Under the pieces are notes generated by a model, which worked only from the letters and a program-made list of their open reading frames with translations, ran no database searches and was not told the origin of the DNA. From Parapedobacter tibetensis (GTDB taxonomy: Bacteria; Bacteroidota; Bacteroidia; Sphingobacteriales; Sphingobacteriaceae), in NCBI RefSeq assembly GCF_024704835.1, contig NZ_JAMXBE010000002.1:310001-374000 (forward strand): DNA of 64,000 bases. Reading direction: 5' to 3'. How positions within the stretch are numbered: position 1 is the stretch's first letter; each line of letters starts with the position of its first letter. Of the stretch, positions 1-9,714 are shown in pieces. A program made the position numbers and the translations under genes.

Positions 1-140
1 CCGTCATTTTCCAGCATGAAACCGACCACCTGTATGGTATCCTCTTCACGGATCGATTAGCCGAGCAGGAATCCAATACCTATCACCGTATCAACGAGGA
101 AGTAGAATTATACCTGGAGCAACGGCTACGGAGACAGTAG
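1..140 (+). CDS. def: Peptide deformylase, C-terminal end (partial)
   Basis: This is the 3' end of an open frame that enters from outside the window; 45 residues and a TAG stop are visible (codons start at base 3). The residues QHETDHLYGILFTDRL carry the third conserved motif of peptide deformylases, HExDH, whose two histidines and glutamate bind and activate the catalytic metal. The enzyme removes the formyl group from the initiator methionine of new proteins in the cytoplasm. The acidic tail after the motif fits the end of a Bacteroidota Def protein. It converges on the GH109 gene, only 19 bases away. Only the C-terminus is seen, so the other two family motifs cannot be checked. Confidence 0.85.
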   Translation, partial: VIFQHETDHLYGILFTDRLAEQESNTYHRINEEVELYLEQRLRRQ

Positions 141-159
141 GGCTCCATAGGAATATTGA

Positions 160-1581
160 CTACCCTGTTTTCCTTACGCCAGTAGTGGCTCCTCCCTCCA
201 AGGTGAGATCCACCGGCTTGTTGGTCTGCCAAGCGCCACGGGTAAAATCAGGCACATCCAGGGAGCGCGAGCGCTTGGCTACGGACCGCTCACTCAATGG
301 GAAGATACTGCTCCATAAGGCACCATCATACACATCCTGATCGAGTGGTAGTCCATTGCGCAGGCAGTCAATCAACCGCCAGTCCATGATGAAATCCATG
401 CCGCCATGGCCACCTACCTGCTTGGCTACCTCACCCACATGCTTGATTAATGGAGGGGTATACTTCGCTTCCAGTTCCTTCATTTCTGCGTCTTTGACCC
501 ATTCGTGGCCAAAAGCGATACGTTCTGGCGATGGATACTTGGAAGCTACGCCTTTGGTGCCGCTAATGAGGTGGATGCGTGAATACGGGCGGGGAGAAGT
601 CACATCGTGTTGCACCATCATTGTCTTTCCCTTGGCGGTATGGATCATGGTGGTATTCATATTGCCCCGATAAGGCCTACCCACAAAGGGTTGGAAAAAC
701 GCATCTTCCTTTGCCTTTTCTATGGCCGTATCGCCCATCATAAAATCATTGGTCGACATCGATACCAGATAATCCATCTTGTCGCCCCTGTTGATGTCGA
801 GGCATTGAGCAATGGGACCAAGGCCATGGGTGGGGTATAGGTTGCCGTTGCGTGACGCATTCTGTTCCAATCGCCACATATCCGTATAGCCCGTTTTAGA
901 AAAGTTGAGGTCGCGCAGGTCATGGATATACGCCCCCTCGGCATGGACAATCTCCCCAAACATTCCATTGCGTGCCATGTTGAGGGTGAGCATCTCAAAA
1001 AAGTCATAGCAGCAGTTTTCCAACATCATGCAATGCTTTTTGGTTTTTTCGGATGTTTCCACAAGATCCCAACATTCATCCAGCGTAACGGCTATAGGTA
1101 CTTCACAGGCCACATGCTTACCATGTTCCATGGCAAAGAGCGACATGGGCGTATGCAGGTGCCATGGTGTGCAGATATAGACCAGGTCGAGCTCCTCATT
1201 GGCCACCATGTCTTTCCAGCCTTCTTCTCCTGAATATTCCTTGGCTTTGGGAAGACCGCTTTTTGCCAATATGTCCTGCGCTTTGGTTGCGCGGGCGGGA
1301 TCCTTATCGCATAGGGCCTTTATCTCCACCCCCTCAATGCGCGACATCCGGTTTACCGCTCCCGGGCCGCGCTGGCCCAGGCCGATGAAGCCGATGCGCA
1401 CCTGATCGATTTTCGGGGCGGCGTATCCGCTCATATTAAATCGTTGTGGGCGCGAAGGCTGGGTATCGCGCATCCAGGACTCGCTATTGCTACGTGCCTC
1501 ACGCGCCATGGCCGGCAATGTGGCCACGGCTCCGGACAGGAGGGTGGCGCTTCTCAAGAAATTTCTGCGATTGTATTTCAT
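160..1581 (-). CDS. GH109-type glycosidase, Gfo/Idh/MocA fold, Tat-exported
   Basis: The 473-residue product starts with a twin-arginine type signal (NRRNFLRSATLLSG), so it should be exported folded, with its cofactor bound. A Rossmann segment (RIGFIGLGQRGPGAVNRM, about residues 62-79) and EVPIAVTLDECW identify the Gfo/Idh/MocA fold. The stretch YPTHGLGPIAQCLDINRG near residue 250 and the C-terminal GGHGGMDFIMDWRLIDCLRNG are what I expect in family GH109, which uses NAD in a redox-assisted mechanism to release alpha-linked N-acetylgalactosamine. It is the last gene of the minus-strand utilisation locus but is separated from the M60 gene by 127 bases that hold a putative operator, so it may have its own promoter. 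A different Gfo/Idh/MocA specificity is possible. Confidence 0.88.
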   Translation of the reverse strand: MKYNRRNFLRSATLLSGAVATLPAMAREARSNSESWMRDTQPSRPQRFNMSGYAAPKIDQVRIGFIGLGQRGPGAVNRMSRIEGVEIKALCDKDPARATKAQDILAKSGLPKAKEYSGEEGWKDMVANEELDLVYICTPWHLHTPMSLFAMEHGKHVACEVPIAVTLDECWDLVETSEKTKKHCMMLENCCYDFFEMLTLNMARNGMFGEIVHAEGAYIHDLRDLNFSKTGYTDMWRLEQNASRNGNLYPTHGLGPIAQCLDINRGDKMDYLVSMSTNDFMMGDTAIEKAKEDAFFQPFVGRPYRGNMNTTMIHTAKGKTMMVQHDVTSPRPYSRIHLISGTKGVASKYPSPERIAFGHEWVKDAEMKELEAKYTPPLIKHVGEVAKQVGGHGGMDFIMDWRLIDCLRNGLPLDQDVYDGALWSSIFPLSERSVAKRSRSLDVPDFTRGAWQTNKPVDLTLEGGATTGVRKTG

Positions 1582-1676
1582 ACATCAGTATTTTAGGGTA
1601 GTCAGCAACCACATATCACACGTTGTTCGTTTAACAAGTATCGGATAGTTTGCCGAGTTATCAAAATATCAGAACA

Positions 1677-1692
1677 ACGCAACCGTTTGTTT
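1677..1692. promoter_or_regulatory. LacI-type operator-like palindrome upstream of the GH109 gene
   Basis: ACGCAACCGTTTGTTT matches the LacI/GalR-family operator plan (central CG, CAAnCGnTTG core). It lies about 100 bases upstream of the GH109 start, between that gene and the M60 gene. An 18-base identical copy (1675-1692 against 9923-9940) stands upstream of susC at the other end of the locus, which argues for a shared regulator. No LacI gene is in the window. Confidence 0.55.
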
Positions 1693-1708
1693 GATTTTTC
1701 CCAGGCAC

Positions 1709-3301
1709 TCAATCACTCAGTTTGCTGATGTCGACCGTTGGTTTTGGTAAATTCATTGCTTTGATCTCAGCCTTGCACGTATCCACCATTTCCTGGGTCA
1801 TGCTGTAACTATAATTTCCATAATCATTATAATCAAAATCGCCGACATAGAAGAAACCGTATTGATCAAAAAATTCCGTTAAATCTACTTTACCTATTTT
1901 GCAGGCGGTCTTGACAAAAGTGAGTTGGTATTGGGCAGGATTACTCCCTCGGTCTCCCCATCCTCCGGTCCTTCGTGATCTCCTGCCACTGGCATGGTCA
2001 CCAGTGCCTTCAGTGCGGAATGCTTCAAATAGGTCGGGATAGAAATCGGGATTGCCACCAGCGCCTGAAAAGTAAAGCTGCAGTTGCCAAAACGGCACCA
2101 GCCGGTTGAACACGTCATCATCTTGCAGGTAGCTGATCTTGCGGTTGATGATGCTATCGCGCGCTTTTTGGTAGTTATCCTGTCCCCATAGCCGACTTTC
2201 AACGCCAAAAGATGTCGTTACATACATGGTAAACACATTATTGCTCACCTCGCCCAAGCCGCCCCAGTTGAAAGCGGGGCGCAACTGATGCACGTGTCCC
2301 ACTTCATGGCTAAAGCCCCAACAGGGGTCGCCTGATATTACCCGGTCCGGGTCGACCACCAAAGGCATCGCATTGCCCGGCTCTGTACCCATATAGGCTA
2401 CGCCATCGCCATCACGAAACATGTAGTAATTGTAGTTGACACGTGCCAGTATGTGGTTGTTGGGCACTTTGTTATATTTCACCAACCCCATGACGCGGTG
2501 TTGGCGGTAAACCAATGAGTCGTAATTGCTGATTAATTCAACACCTCGATTGTAAGCATATGTCTTGCAATCAGCAGCAGGGTATGCGATTTGGATATGT
2601 TTGCCTTTTGCGTCAATGATGGGATATACAGCATTGTTAATCAGGTTATTCCAATCGGTATTGTTATGCATGGCGATATCGAAATACCCATTTATTAAGG
2701 ATGCTGGAAAGTGCACCTGCACCGGTTTTGCTTCTTCAGGAGTGTCCGTGAAGTAATCAAGATAAGCTAGTCCGTCAAAATCTTTTACTTCGATTATATT
2801 TACGCCATTATGCAAGCTGAATTGTTGTTTTACAATGCCCCATCCTGCCGGATCTTTGGTAGGCTCAATCCCTTCCGGAGCTCGCCGGTTCCAATTGGGT
2901 ATAACAAGGTTTACTTCTTTATCCTGCGCGATATGATCAACCAATACAATATGCTTACCTATAGGTAAATAAATACCTGTAATATTTTCATATTTACTAT
3001 AGCCATCGCCAATCATTAATTGCTGGCCTAATGTACTGGGCGTAAGATAAGCCTCATAACTGGCCATGCGGTATTTGGTGTTATACTGCTTAGTAAACAG
3101 CAGGCGGGCTGTTTCCCTTAACTGGTCATTCTTTATTTTTTCGATGTCACCCTTTTTTATTCCCTTCTTCAAGGATAGCGCCATCGGTGTCTCAAATAGT
3201 GAAAGGTCGGCATAAGCAGCAGCCAGTTCTTTAGCGGATTGTGCTTGCGCGACAGGCAAAGTACAAGCAAGATAAATTAGTAGAAGCAAGTTTTTTCTCA
3301 T
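1709..3301 (-). CDS. M60-like (enhancin-type) zinc metallopeptidase, secreted
   Basis: The 530-residue protein has an N-terminal signal peptide (LLLLIYLACTLPVAQAQ). The zinc motif HEVGH is at residues 332-336, and the downstream glutamate of the gluzincin-like site is E351 in GGLGEVSNN; this spacing is typical of the M60/enhancin family. Family members cleave mucins and other O-glycosylated proteins. Residues 30-330 would hold the accessory N-terminal region. It lies 6 bases downstream of the DUF5007-like lipoprotein gene in the minus-strand locus and precedes a GH109-type glycosidase, so a role in O-glycoprotein breakdown at or outside the outer membrane is a reasonable inference. The exact substrate cannot be read from the sequence. 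Confidence 0.9.
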   Translation of the reverse strand: MRKNLLLLIYLACTLPVAQAQSAKELAAAYADLSLFETPMALSLKKGIKKGDIEKIKNDQLRETARLLFTKQYNTKYRMASYEAYLTPSTLGQQLMIGDGYSKYENITGIYLPIGKHIVLVDHIAQDKEVNLVIPNWNRRAPEGIEPTKDPAGWGIVKQQFSLHNGVNIIEVKDFDGLAYLDYFTDTPEEAKPVQVHFPASLINGYFDIAMHNNTDWNNLINNAVYPIIDAKGKHIQIAYPAADCKTYAYNRGVELISNYDSLVYRQHRVMGLVKYNKVPNNHILARVNYNYYMFRDGDGVAYMGTEPGNAMPLVVDPDRVISGDPCWGFSHEVGHVHQLRPAFNWGGLGEVSNNVFTMYVTTSFGVESRLWGQDNYQKARDSIINRKISYLQDDDVFNRLVPFWQLQLYFSGAGGNPDFYPDLFEAFRTEGTGDHASGRRSRRTGGWGDRGSNPAQYQLTFVKTACKIGKVDLTEFFDQYGFFYVGDFDYNDYGNYSYSMTQEMVDTCKAEIKAMNLPKPTVDISKLSD

Positions 3302-3307
3302 GAGTTA

Positions 3308-4297
3308 TTATCGTTTGGTTATACCGTCAACAATAACCCTTATCTCGTATGTTCCGGGTAAAAATGCTCTAAAAGAGAATCGGGCATTACAAGAATAGGT
3401 GTCGTTGGGTAACTCCAGGCCCTCGTCAAATTGCACATATTGAGTGGGAATTCGGTAATAATAGTTGAAGCCATTTCCCAACGAATTCAGTGGAAACGGC
3501 ACCACTGCATAGTCAAATTCCATTCGATCCTCAAAAACTTCGTAGCTCAACGCATAGTCCTGCATGGTTTGCAGCCAGCCCCCGCCAGTACCTGAAGCGG
3601 GTCTGCGGGCTATTTCCCCTGCTGCTGGATTGAACGGCACACCATTTTTGTCTACGATACGCACAATGATCTTGTCTTCATCATCTCCGATACGATTTAC
3701 TTCAATTCCGCCGGCGGGGAGGAGCTTGGTGGTCGACTCCTCGCCAACCTTCATAGCCACCGTGCTGCGTACAGCAGGAACTTCAAAAAAGGGCGCTTCG
3801 TTCAAGTTAAATTCACCGATTAGGGGGTAATGTTTCGTACCCGCAGAGTTCGTGACTTCCAAGTCGAACTCATAGGAACCTAATGGCAGATTCACTGTTC
3901 CGCGATTGGCTTCCAGCTGCCCACTGGCTTCATTGATGCTGATCGGATAAACCAAGGAATCTTTTCGTTTGGCATCGATGAGTTCCAATGTCGTGTCGAC
4001 CTTCGGATCGTAATACCCCGTCCATACCGGAAGTTCATATTTTTGCATAAAGAGGTCGGTTACGTCATCGCCCGAGACTTTGTCATAAATATGGAGCAAT
4101 TTGATTTTTGCCGGTTTGTTTGAACCATCGGGATTGAGTGCATAGCTGACGTACGCACGACCCTGCGGCACATTAATAGGAAGCTCTTCGTATCGTATGT
4201 AATCGCTTAGAAAGCCATCGGGGACTTTTTTGCAAGCTGCAACCATCACGACGAGGGATGCGGCTATCAGAATATTCAGTCTTATATTGCGTTTCAT
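3308..4297 (-). CDS. DUF5007-like surface lipoprotein
   Basis: A 329-residue protein with a lipoprotein signal (hydrophobic run ending VVMVAAC, cysteine 22), hence probably anchored in the outer membrane. The start KKVPDGFLSDYIRY and the two predicted beta-sandwich halves resemble proteins annotated DUF5007 in Bacteroidota, but I base this on memory of the family and not on a search. It has no catalytic motif that I recognise. Such accessory lipoproteins in SusC/SusD loci often bind glycans or proteins at the cell surface. It lies between the fasciclin lipoprotein gene and the M60 gene, only 6 bases from the latter, and so belongs to the same transcript. Confidence 0.7.
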   Translation of the reverse strand: MKRNIRLNILIAASLVVMVAACKKVPDGFLSDYIRYEELPINVPQGRAYVSYALNPDGSNKPAKIKLLHIYDKVSGDDVTDLFMQKYELPVWTGYYDPKVDTTLELIDAKRKDSLVYPISINEASGQLEANRGTVNLPLGSYEFDLEVTNSAGTKHYPLIGEFNLNEAPFFEVPAVRSTVAMKVGEESTTKLLPAGGIEVNRIGDDEDKIIVRIVDKNGVPFNPAAGEIARRPASGTGGGWLQTMQDYALSYEVFEDRMEFDYAVVPFPLNSLGNGFNYYYRIPTQYVQFDEGLELPNDTYSCNARFSFRAFLPGTYEIRVIVDGITKR

Positions 4298-4339
4298 GTT
4301 CTTATGAATTTGAAATGTACGTATCTATATATTATTACG

Positions 4340-5041
4340 TTATAGGTTTTGCCTAAAGAAAAACAACTGATGGCCATTTTCCAGTACATTGACTCTCCCT
4401 GTCGTACTGATCACTCCAGACGTCTGTACCCGTGTACGAATGAAAGAAAGGGAAGAGCCGGGGCTAAGATCCGGTGTTGTACCACTAGGAATTTTTAAGT
4501 AGTTGTAGTACATGATCCGTGGGAAATGGGAACTGTTGGGATTATATCCTAATGCGGGGTCATTGGTCTCTTCGTAGGTAACAGCCACGTAGTCGTTGTT
4601 TAGCGTCTGGTAGAGTATGCCTTCGCCATTTAGATTCAGATCTTCATACGTAATCGGCTCGGGGATGATGTACATGCGTAGGGAATCCGCGAATTGCGGT
4701 AACTCGTACTTCATGATGGAGTCGACGGTCCACATCCGAAAAGGATCGATGTTTTGCTCGATTGCTGTGCGGGCTGCAACGTAATTCTTGATGGAGTAAT
4801 CCGTGGGGGCAAAGAATGTGATACCCGATTGGTTAATCTCTTCCTGCATACCGGCGGCGTCGACGAGCATCAATAGCGTGTCAAACAACCCACGGTCATT
4901 ATTTTTCAGGAAGTCATACGTGTTATGCGGTACATTCGGGTTATGGAGGTCTCCGCCCACAAAGTAGTCATCTTGCTTACAGGAGGCTACAGCAAACGTC
5001 AGTGCTGCAGCAAATACAATATAATTGATGGCTATTTTCAT
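4340..5041 (-). CDS. Fasciclin-domain lipoprotein
   Basis: The 233-residue product begins with a lipobox (LTFAVASC, cysteine 21). The segment from about residue 43 to 125 (TYDFLKNNDRGLFDTLLMLVD, then GITFFAPTDYSIKNY) has the FAS1 signature, including the conserved FFAPTD motif. Fasciclin domains are adhesion and ligand-binding modules. Here it should sit on the outer membrane as an accessory binding protein of the SusC/SusD complex encoded just upstream; SusD ends 24 bases before it. The second half of the protein (residues 130-233) is less typical and could be a degenerate continuation of the same domain. It carries no enzyme motif. Confidence 0.85.
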   Translation of the reverse strand: MKIAINYIVFAAALTFAVASCKQDDYFVGGDLHNPNVPHNTYDFLKNNDRGLFDTLLMLVDAAGMQEEINQSGITFFAPTDYSIKNYVAARTAIEQNIDPFRMWTVDSIMKYELPQFADSLRMYIIPEPITYEDLNLNGEGILYQTLNNDYVAVTYEETNDPALGYNPNSSHFPRIMYYNYLKIPSGTTPDLSPGSSLSFIRTRVQTSGVISTTGRVNVLENGHQLFFFRQNL

Positions 5042-5065
5042 TGTTGTTTGATTTTATGTTGGTCA

Positions 5066-6532
5066 TTAGTTTGCACTCCACCACTCGTTTTGGGTCAGTT
5101 CTGGGTTTTGGGGAAGCAGTTCACGCATGTTTAAAGGCCAATAATATCCCTGTTTCGCAATCCGCTCGTTGGTATACTGTGAAGGGTAGAGCCGTTGCAG
5201 TTGCTCCATGCGGATCATGTCAAATTGCGTATGGCCTTCGCCAATGAGTTCCCGTCGCCGCTCGTCAAAGATTTCGTTGAAGAGCGCATCGCCCGAACCG
5301 GTGAAGTCAGCTAATTTAGCTCGTTGGCGGATAAAGTTAAGGTCGGCCAGTGCACCGGCTTCGTTGCCGTTTTTGAAGCGAGCTTCTGCGCGAAGCAAGT
5401 AGAGGTCGGCCAGCCGATATAGCACAAGGTTGTTGCTTACCACATATTCATTGGGATTATTGGCATCATAATAGTCGACTCCTCTATACTTATTCAACAG
5501 CATTGTCGAACTTGCTCCGGCGGTGGTGATGGTGTCAAACCGGGCTTCCTCTTGGTGGAACAGCAACTGGGAAACTTCGTCGCCGATTGTCCAAGATGAC
5601 GCGGCTGATTTGTTTCGGATGAAGGGGTCAGTCAAAAAGATATTGAAAAATCCCGCTGTGGCTTCGTTGCCTACCGCATCAAACAGCATGTTCAGCTCGA
5701 AGATGCTTTCCTGCGAGTTGCCCTTCCAGATATCGATATAGTTTTCGATGGATTCTAACCCATATGGACCTGCAATAACGTCATCCGCATAGGATTCGGC
5801 TTGCTGGTAATCGTGTTTCCAAGCGTAGATGTGGGCGAGCAACGCTTGGGCCGCCCCTTTGCTGGCCAGTGTTTTATCGCTGGTATTATCCAGCAAGGTG
5901 ATGCTTTTTTCCAGATCCTCAATACAGAAGGCCAATGTTTCTTCTTCCGGGATGCGCGGTATGATAGGAATATTCTGGGGGTCGCGGAATGATTCTTTGG
6001 TTAATACTACATCGCCCCAAACGCGCTGCATATAGAAATAGGTAAAAGCGCGTAGGAAGAGAGCTTCGCCTTCGAGCTGCCGTTGCTGGGCCTCGCCACC
6101 GCTGAATTTGGAGACGTCGATGGCAGCGGTATTTTCAACGATGAGGTGGCACTGGTTGATGATGCCATAAAACCGGCTCCAGTTCCATACCGAGGCTTCT
6201 AGGTAAGGGGCATAGCCGAATCGGAAATTGCCGCTTTCGACAAATGTATTATAGTTCCAGAAATCACCTCCCAATACAAAATTATTGGCAGCTACATCTC
6301 CGAATATAAAATAACTCCGGTCTTGTCGTAAAGCACTTCGAAGCATGCTATAGGCACCAGAAAGTGCTTTTTGCACGTTGGCACCATTAACCCAGAACAC
6401 GCCATCATAGGTTGAGTTTTTCGGCTCCAGGTTGATGTATTTTTCGCATCCTACAAGTGCATTACCAGTAATGGCTATGGCCATCAGGTATATGGATAGT
6501 TTATAAAGTCGTTTTTTCATGATTCTTCTCAT
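5066..6532 (-). CDS. SusD/RagB-family nutrient-binding lipoprotein
   Basis: A 488-residue SusD homologue with a lipobox ending at cysteine 29 (GNALVGC). The N-terminal stretch after the cysteine (INLEPKNSTYDGVFW) and the C-terminal ADLYLLRAEARFKNGNEAGALADLNFIRQRA with EIFDERRRELIGEGHTQFDMIR are hallmark RagB/SusD segments. The protein caps the TonB-dependent SusC pore and captures ligand at the cell surface. Two in-frame ATGs exist, at 6532 and 6520; the second gives MKKRLYKLSIY, the more usual signal peptide start. It follows susC by 14 bases and precedes the fasciclin gene. The substrate is not determined by sequence, but the M60 and GH109 partners point to glycoprotein. Confidence 0.95.
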   Translation of the reverse strand: MRRIMKKRLYKLSIYLMAIAITGNALVGCEKYINLEPKNSTYDGVFWVNGANVQKALSGAYSMLRSALRQDRSYFIFGDVAANNFVLGGDFWNYNTFVESGNFRFGYAPYLEASVWNWSRFYGIINQCHLIVENTAAIDVSKFSGGEAQQRQLEGEALFLRAFTYFYMQRVWGDVVLTKESFRDPQNIPIIPRIPEEETLAFCIEDLEKSITLLDNTSDKTLASKGAAQALLAHIYAWKHDYQQAESYADDVIAGPYGLESIENYIDIWKGNSQESIFELNMLFDAVGNEATAGFFNIFLTDPFIRNKSAASSWTIGDEVSQLLFHQEEARFDTITTAGASSTMLLNKYRGVDYYDANNPNEYVVSNNLVLYRLADLYLLRAEARFKNGNEAGALADLNFIRQRAKLADFTGSGDALFNEIFDERRRELIGEGHTQFDMIRMEQLQRLYPSQYTNERIAKQGYYWPLNMRELLPQNPELTQNEWWSAN

Positions 6533-6546
6533 TTCAACGTTATCAA

Positions 6547-9500
6547 TTAAAAGGTAATCTCCAAGCCGAACGTGAATTTACGTGGGAGGGGATAAGCACC
6601 GCCGTCATATTCTCCTTGGGGGGTAATAAGTTCGGCATCAGGAACCGTGGCCGACTGGAAGGTTAGGATATTATCCATGATAGAATACAAGCGTATACCT
6701 TGGATTCCCATTCCAGTTCGGCTCAGCAGCCGTGGGGAAAAGTTATATCCTACTGTCACGGTCTTGATTTTGAAATAATTGCCATTTTCGTTCCACATCG
6801 TACTGAACGGAAGAAACTGGTAGTAATTCGGTCCATACGGGCTGAGCGATGGGAATTCCGCCTGGTAGTTGGGGTCTTGGGCCTTACTGGGCGTCCAGTA
6901 GTCGACTTCGCTATAATCGGGGAGCCGCTGGTTGGCGAAATCGCTGATGCCATTGCTGGCGAAATTCCAAACGCCACTGTATTGGTCGGCCAAAAAGGTA
7001 TTGATGATGTCTCGTTTGAAAGTGAATACACCGAGTACCCCAAGGGACACACTTTTCCAAGTAAATTCGTTATACAATCCACCGGTAAAGTGTGGATTAG
7101 GGTCGCCCGTGGGGGTCAAGTCACCATCGGCCGCACCGCGGTCTTCGTCACTCCACACATCCCAATCGCCGTTGATATCTTGCCAATTGGGAAAACCGGG
7201 TTGCACGGCATAGTTGCCCTTGAAATAGGTGAGCCTGCTACCCGTCACCGGATTGACCGGGATTTCGTCGGCATGGGTATAAACGCCTTGATAGATCATC
7301 TGCGCCCATTGGTAAATGGGCGAGCCCACCGAAAATAGTAGCTGCTGTCCACCGCGGGCGTCTTGGTAAAACGAGCGATCGCCATTCGGCAGCGAGCCCA
7401 ACCTGTTTTTGTTATAGCTCAGATTGAGAGTGGTAGACCACTGCAACGGGCTAGAAGTTTTCAGATTGCGTGAGGTGAGCTGTACATCGACCCCTTCATT
7501 GAGTATATTCATCGGTACATTATACGACAGGCTAGTGTATCCTGTATAGAAAGGAAAGTCGAAAGACATGATGGGGTCCTTGGTCTCTTTGCGGTACACA
7601 TCAACCATACCGTTCAACCGCCCTTGGAAAAGCGAGAAATCCGTCCCGATGTTCGTTTGTACTGATTTGTTCCACGTCAGGATATCGAGCGTCAATGGCC
7701 GGTTAAACGATGGGACGGCAATGGTATTGCCACCATAGGTCGTAGATGGTAAATCCCAGACGTTGAATGGTGCGTAGAAGTCGCGCGGCAAGGTGCCGGA
7801 TTCTCCCCAGCTTGCACGGAGCTTCAACGAGCTCAGCCATGCGACGTCCTGTAAGAATGGCTCATCAGAAACATTCCACGCCATTGATACTGCCGGAAAA
7901 TAGCCCCATTTGGTATTCGTACCGAACCGCGAGGAAGCATCGGCTCGCCAAGAGGCATTTAAGATATACTTTGATTTGTAGTCATAAGCAAATTGTCCCA
8001 TAAAGGACAGCAATCCTGCCTCGCGGATGTCGGAAAAACCCGAGAGGTCTCGCTGTGCGATGCCGGTTACGACCTCGATGTCGTCGGTGGGTACGTTATA
8101 CCCGATGAGGTATGATCTTTTGTGCTGGGTATAGTCAAAAGATTGCATCCCGGTGAGGATGAATGTGTGGTCATTACCAATGGTTTGTGTATAATTCAGT
8201 ACATTGGCAATGTTGTACACATAGTTGTCATTCTTTTCAGATGAGGCGAACGATTCGCCTTCGGTCGCGATGGTGGTAGGCATGAACCGGTCGCGGCGGT
8301 CCAATGTGCCCTGTATAGATCCTTGAAAACTGTAGGTGAGATTCTTTAGGAGGTCGATATCTGTTTGGGAAAATAAGCTGAGCGCATCGGTGATGTTGTC
8401 GTCCCGTAACTGGTCATATTGCCCGTAGTAAAAGTCGTAATCGGCATCTTCCAACCGGACAAACGATGCCGGGAGGGAGGTGGCATTTATCGGCGTAATT
8501 TCGTCGATGGGATTTCGCCCCAGCCCCCGTTTACGGTTCATCCGCGAAGCGGCAACGATGAGGCTGGTCCGTGCGATGGGAAAAAGGTTAAAGTTAAAGT
8601 TACCGCGTAGGGAATAACGGGTAAAGCCGGTATTTCGAACAATACCCTCCTCATCGTAATAGTTCAACCCAAGTCGGTAGTTCAATTGCTCGGTGCCACC
8701 CGAGAAATTGACATCCATGTTCTGGAGCATTCCGGTATTGTAGAACAACTCTTGCCAGTCCGTGGCATTATTGAAACTCGGATTGAGACTGTCGGTCAGG
8801 ACCTGCGGAATATTGGCAAGTTGCTGGTGCGTACCGTATTCTTTGATGAGTCCCATTTTTTGCCGGCGTTCCTGCAGACCGGCGATAGTTCGTTGGAGTT
8901 CGGGGGTTTGTGTCATGCCCGCATAGTAGCCCACACGGACACTGGGCTTGCCGGTTTTTCCTTTTTTGGTGTTAATGAGAATCACACCATTTGCTCCCCG
9001 CGACCCCCATACCGCGGTAGCAGCGGCGTCTTTCTGTACGGTAATCATCGCGATATCGTTCACATTGATGCCGGCAATGTAGTTGGTTCCGGTGGCCATC
9101 GATCCGGCGAGGTCATTGGTCGATACCGGCATACCATCGATGATGAAAAGCGGCGAACTTAAGGTGTTTGCGAGATCGATCTCGGAGCTAAGGTCTTGTG
9201 ATATAGTGGTATTACCGCGCACCGTGAATGTGTTGCGCGCACCCGGTGCCCCCGAGAAGTTCTGGATGTTTACCCCCGATACGCGACCTTGAAGTAAGGA
9301 TTCGAAACTTGGCGCAGGTAAATTCTCGATTTCTTCACCACCAACAATCTGCATCGCGCCGGTCGTTTTTTTCCGCGACTGACGTTGATAGCCGACAATC
9401 ACGATTTCATCCAGTGATGAAACGTCTTCCACTAACGTAACATCTAAGAGCGTACGCGATCCGACAGTCAGCTCTTGAGGCCGATAGCCTACGTAGGTAA

Positions 9501-9714
9501 AGATAAGGCTACTCTTGCTGCCATCTACAGTAATCGAAAATTGACCATCGTCGTTGGTCTGCACTTGGTTGGCGGATACATTCTTCTCAAATACAGTAAC
9601 ACCGGGCAACGCGGAGCCATCGCTATCGCGCACGACACCAGTTACCGTTTTTTGTTGTGCATTGGCGATACATATCGCAAGCCAAAACACTGTCATAGTA
9701 AAACATTGCTTCAT
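6547..9714 (-). CDS. SusC/RagA-family TonB-linked outer-membrane transporter
   Basis: About 1055 residues from the ATG at 9714 (MKQCFTMTVFWLAICIANAQ, a signal peptide); the longer frame to 9720 would need a TTG. The order is a carboxypeptidase-regulatory-like domain (TVTGVVRDSDGSALPGVTVF, about residues 23-100), a SusC-type signature DEIVIVGYQRQSRKKTTGA, a plug with FTVRGNTTI and GVILINTKKGKTGK, and a 22-strand barrel ending in an aromatic (FTFGLEITF). It would import oligomers released at the surface, driven by TonB. It is the first gene of the minus-strand locus. Three LacI-type operator-like sites are associated with the locus, two of them 210-250 bases upstream of this start. Confidence 0.95.
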   Translation of the reverse strand: MKQCFTMTVFWLAICIANAQQKTVTGVVRDSDGSALPGVTVFEKNVSANQVQTNDDGQFSITVDGSKSSLIFTYVGYRPQELTVGSRTLLDVTLVEDVSSLDEIVIVGYQRQSRKKTTGAMQIVGGEEIENLPAPSFESLLQGRVSGVNIQNFSGAPGARNTFTVRGNTTISQDLSSEIDLANTLSSPLFIIDGMPVSTNDLAGSMATGTNYIAGINVNDIAMITVQKDAAATAVWGSRGANGVILINTKKGKTGKPSVRVGYYAGMTQTPELQRTIAGLQERRQKMGLIKEYGTHQQLANIPQVLTDSLNPSFNNATDWQELFYNTGMLQNMDVNFSGGTEQLNYRLGLNYYDEEGIVRNTGFTRYSLRGNFNFNLFPIARTSLIVAASRMNRKRGLGRNPIDEITPINATSLPASFVRLEDADYDFYYGQYDQLRDDNITDALSLFSQTDIDLLKNLTYSFQGSIQGTLDRRDRFMPTTIATEGESFASSEKNDNYVYNIANVLNYTQTIGNDHTFILTGMQSFDYTQHKRSYLIGYNVPTDDIEVVTGIAQRDLSGFSDIREAGLLSFMGQFAYDYKSKYILNASWRADASSRFGTNTKWGYFPAVSMAWNVSDEPFLQDVAWLSSLKLRASWGESGTLPRDFYAPFNVWDLPSTTYGGNTIAVPSFNRPLTLDILTWNKSVQTNIGTDFSLFQGRLNGMVDVYRKETKDPIMSFDFPFYTGYTSLSYNVPMNILNEGVDVQLTSRNLKTSSPLQWSTTLNLSYNKNRLGSLPNGDRSFYQDARGGQQLLFSVGSPIYQWAQMIYQGVYTHADEIPVNPVTGSRLTYFKGNYAVQPGFPNWQDINGDWDVWSDEDRGAADGDLTPTGDPNPHFTGGLYNEFTWKSVSLGVLGVFTFKRDIINTFLADQYSGVWNFASNGISDFANQRLPDYSEVDYWTPSKAQDPNYQAEFPSLSPYGPNYYQFLPFSTMWNENGNYFKIKTVTVGYNFSPRLLSRTGMGIQGIRLYSIMDNILTFQSATVPDAELITPQGEYDGGAYPLPRKFTFGLEITF

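Noticed and set aside
6700-7338. A 212-residue plus-strand open frame inside the first susC
   Set aside because: It is antisense to a well-conserved SusC barrel region; the composition mirrors the codon bias of the real gene.
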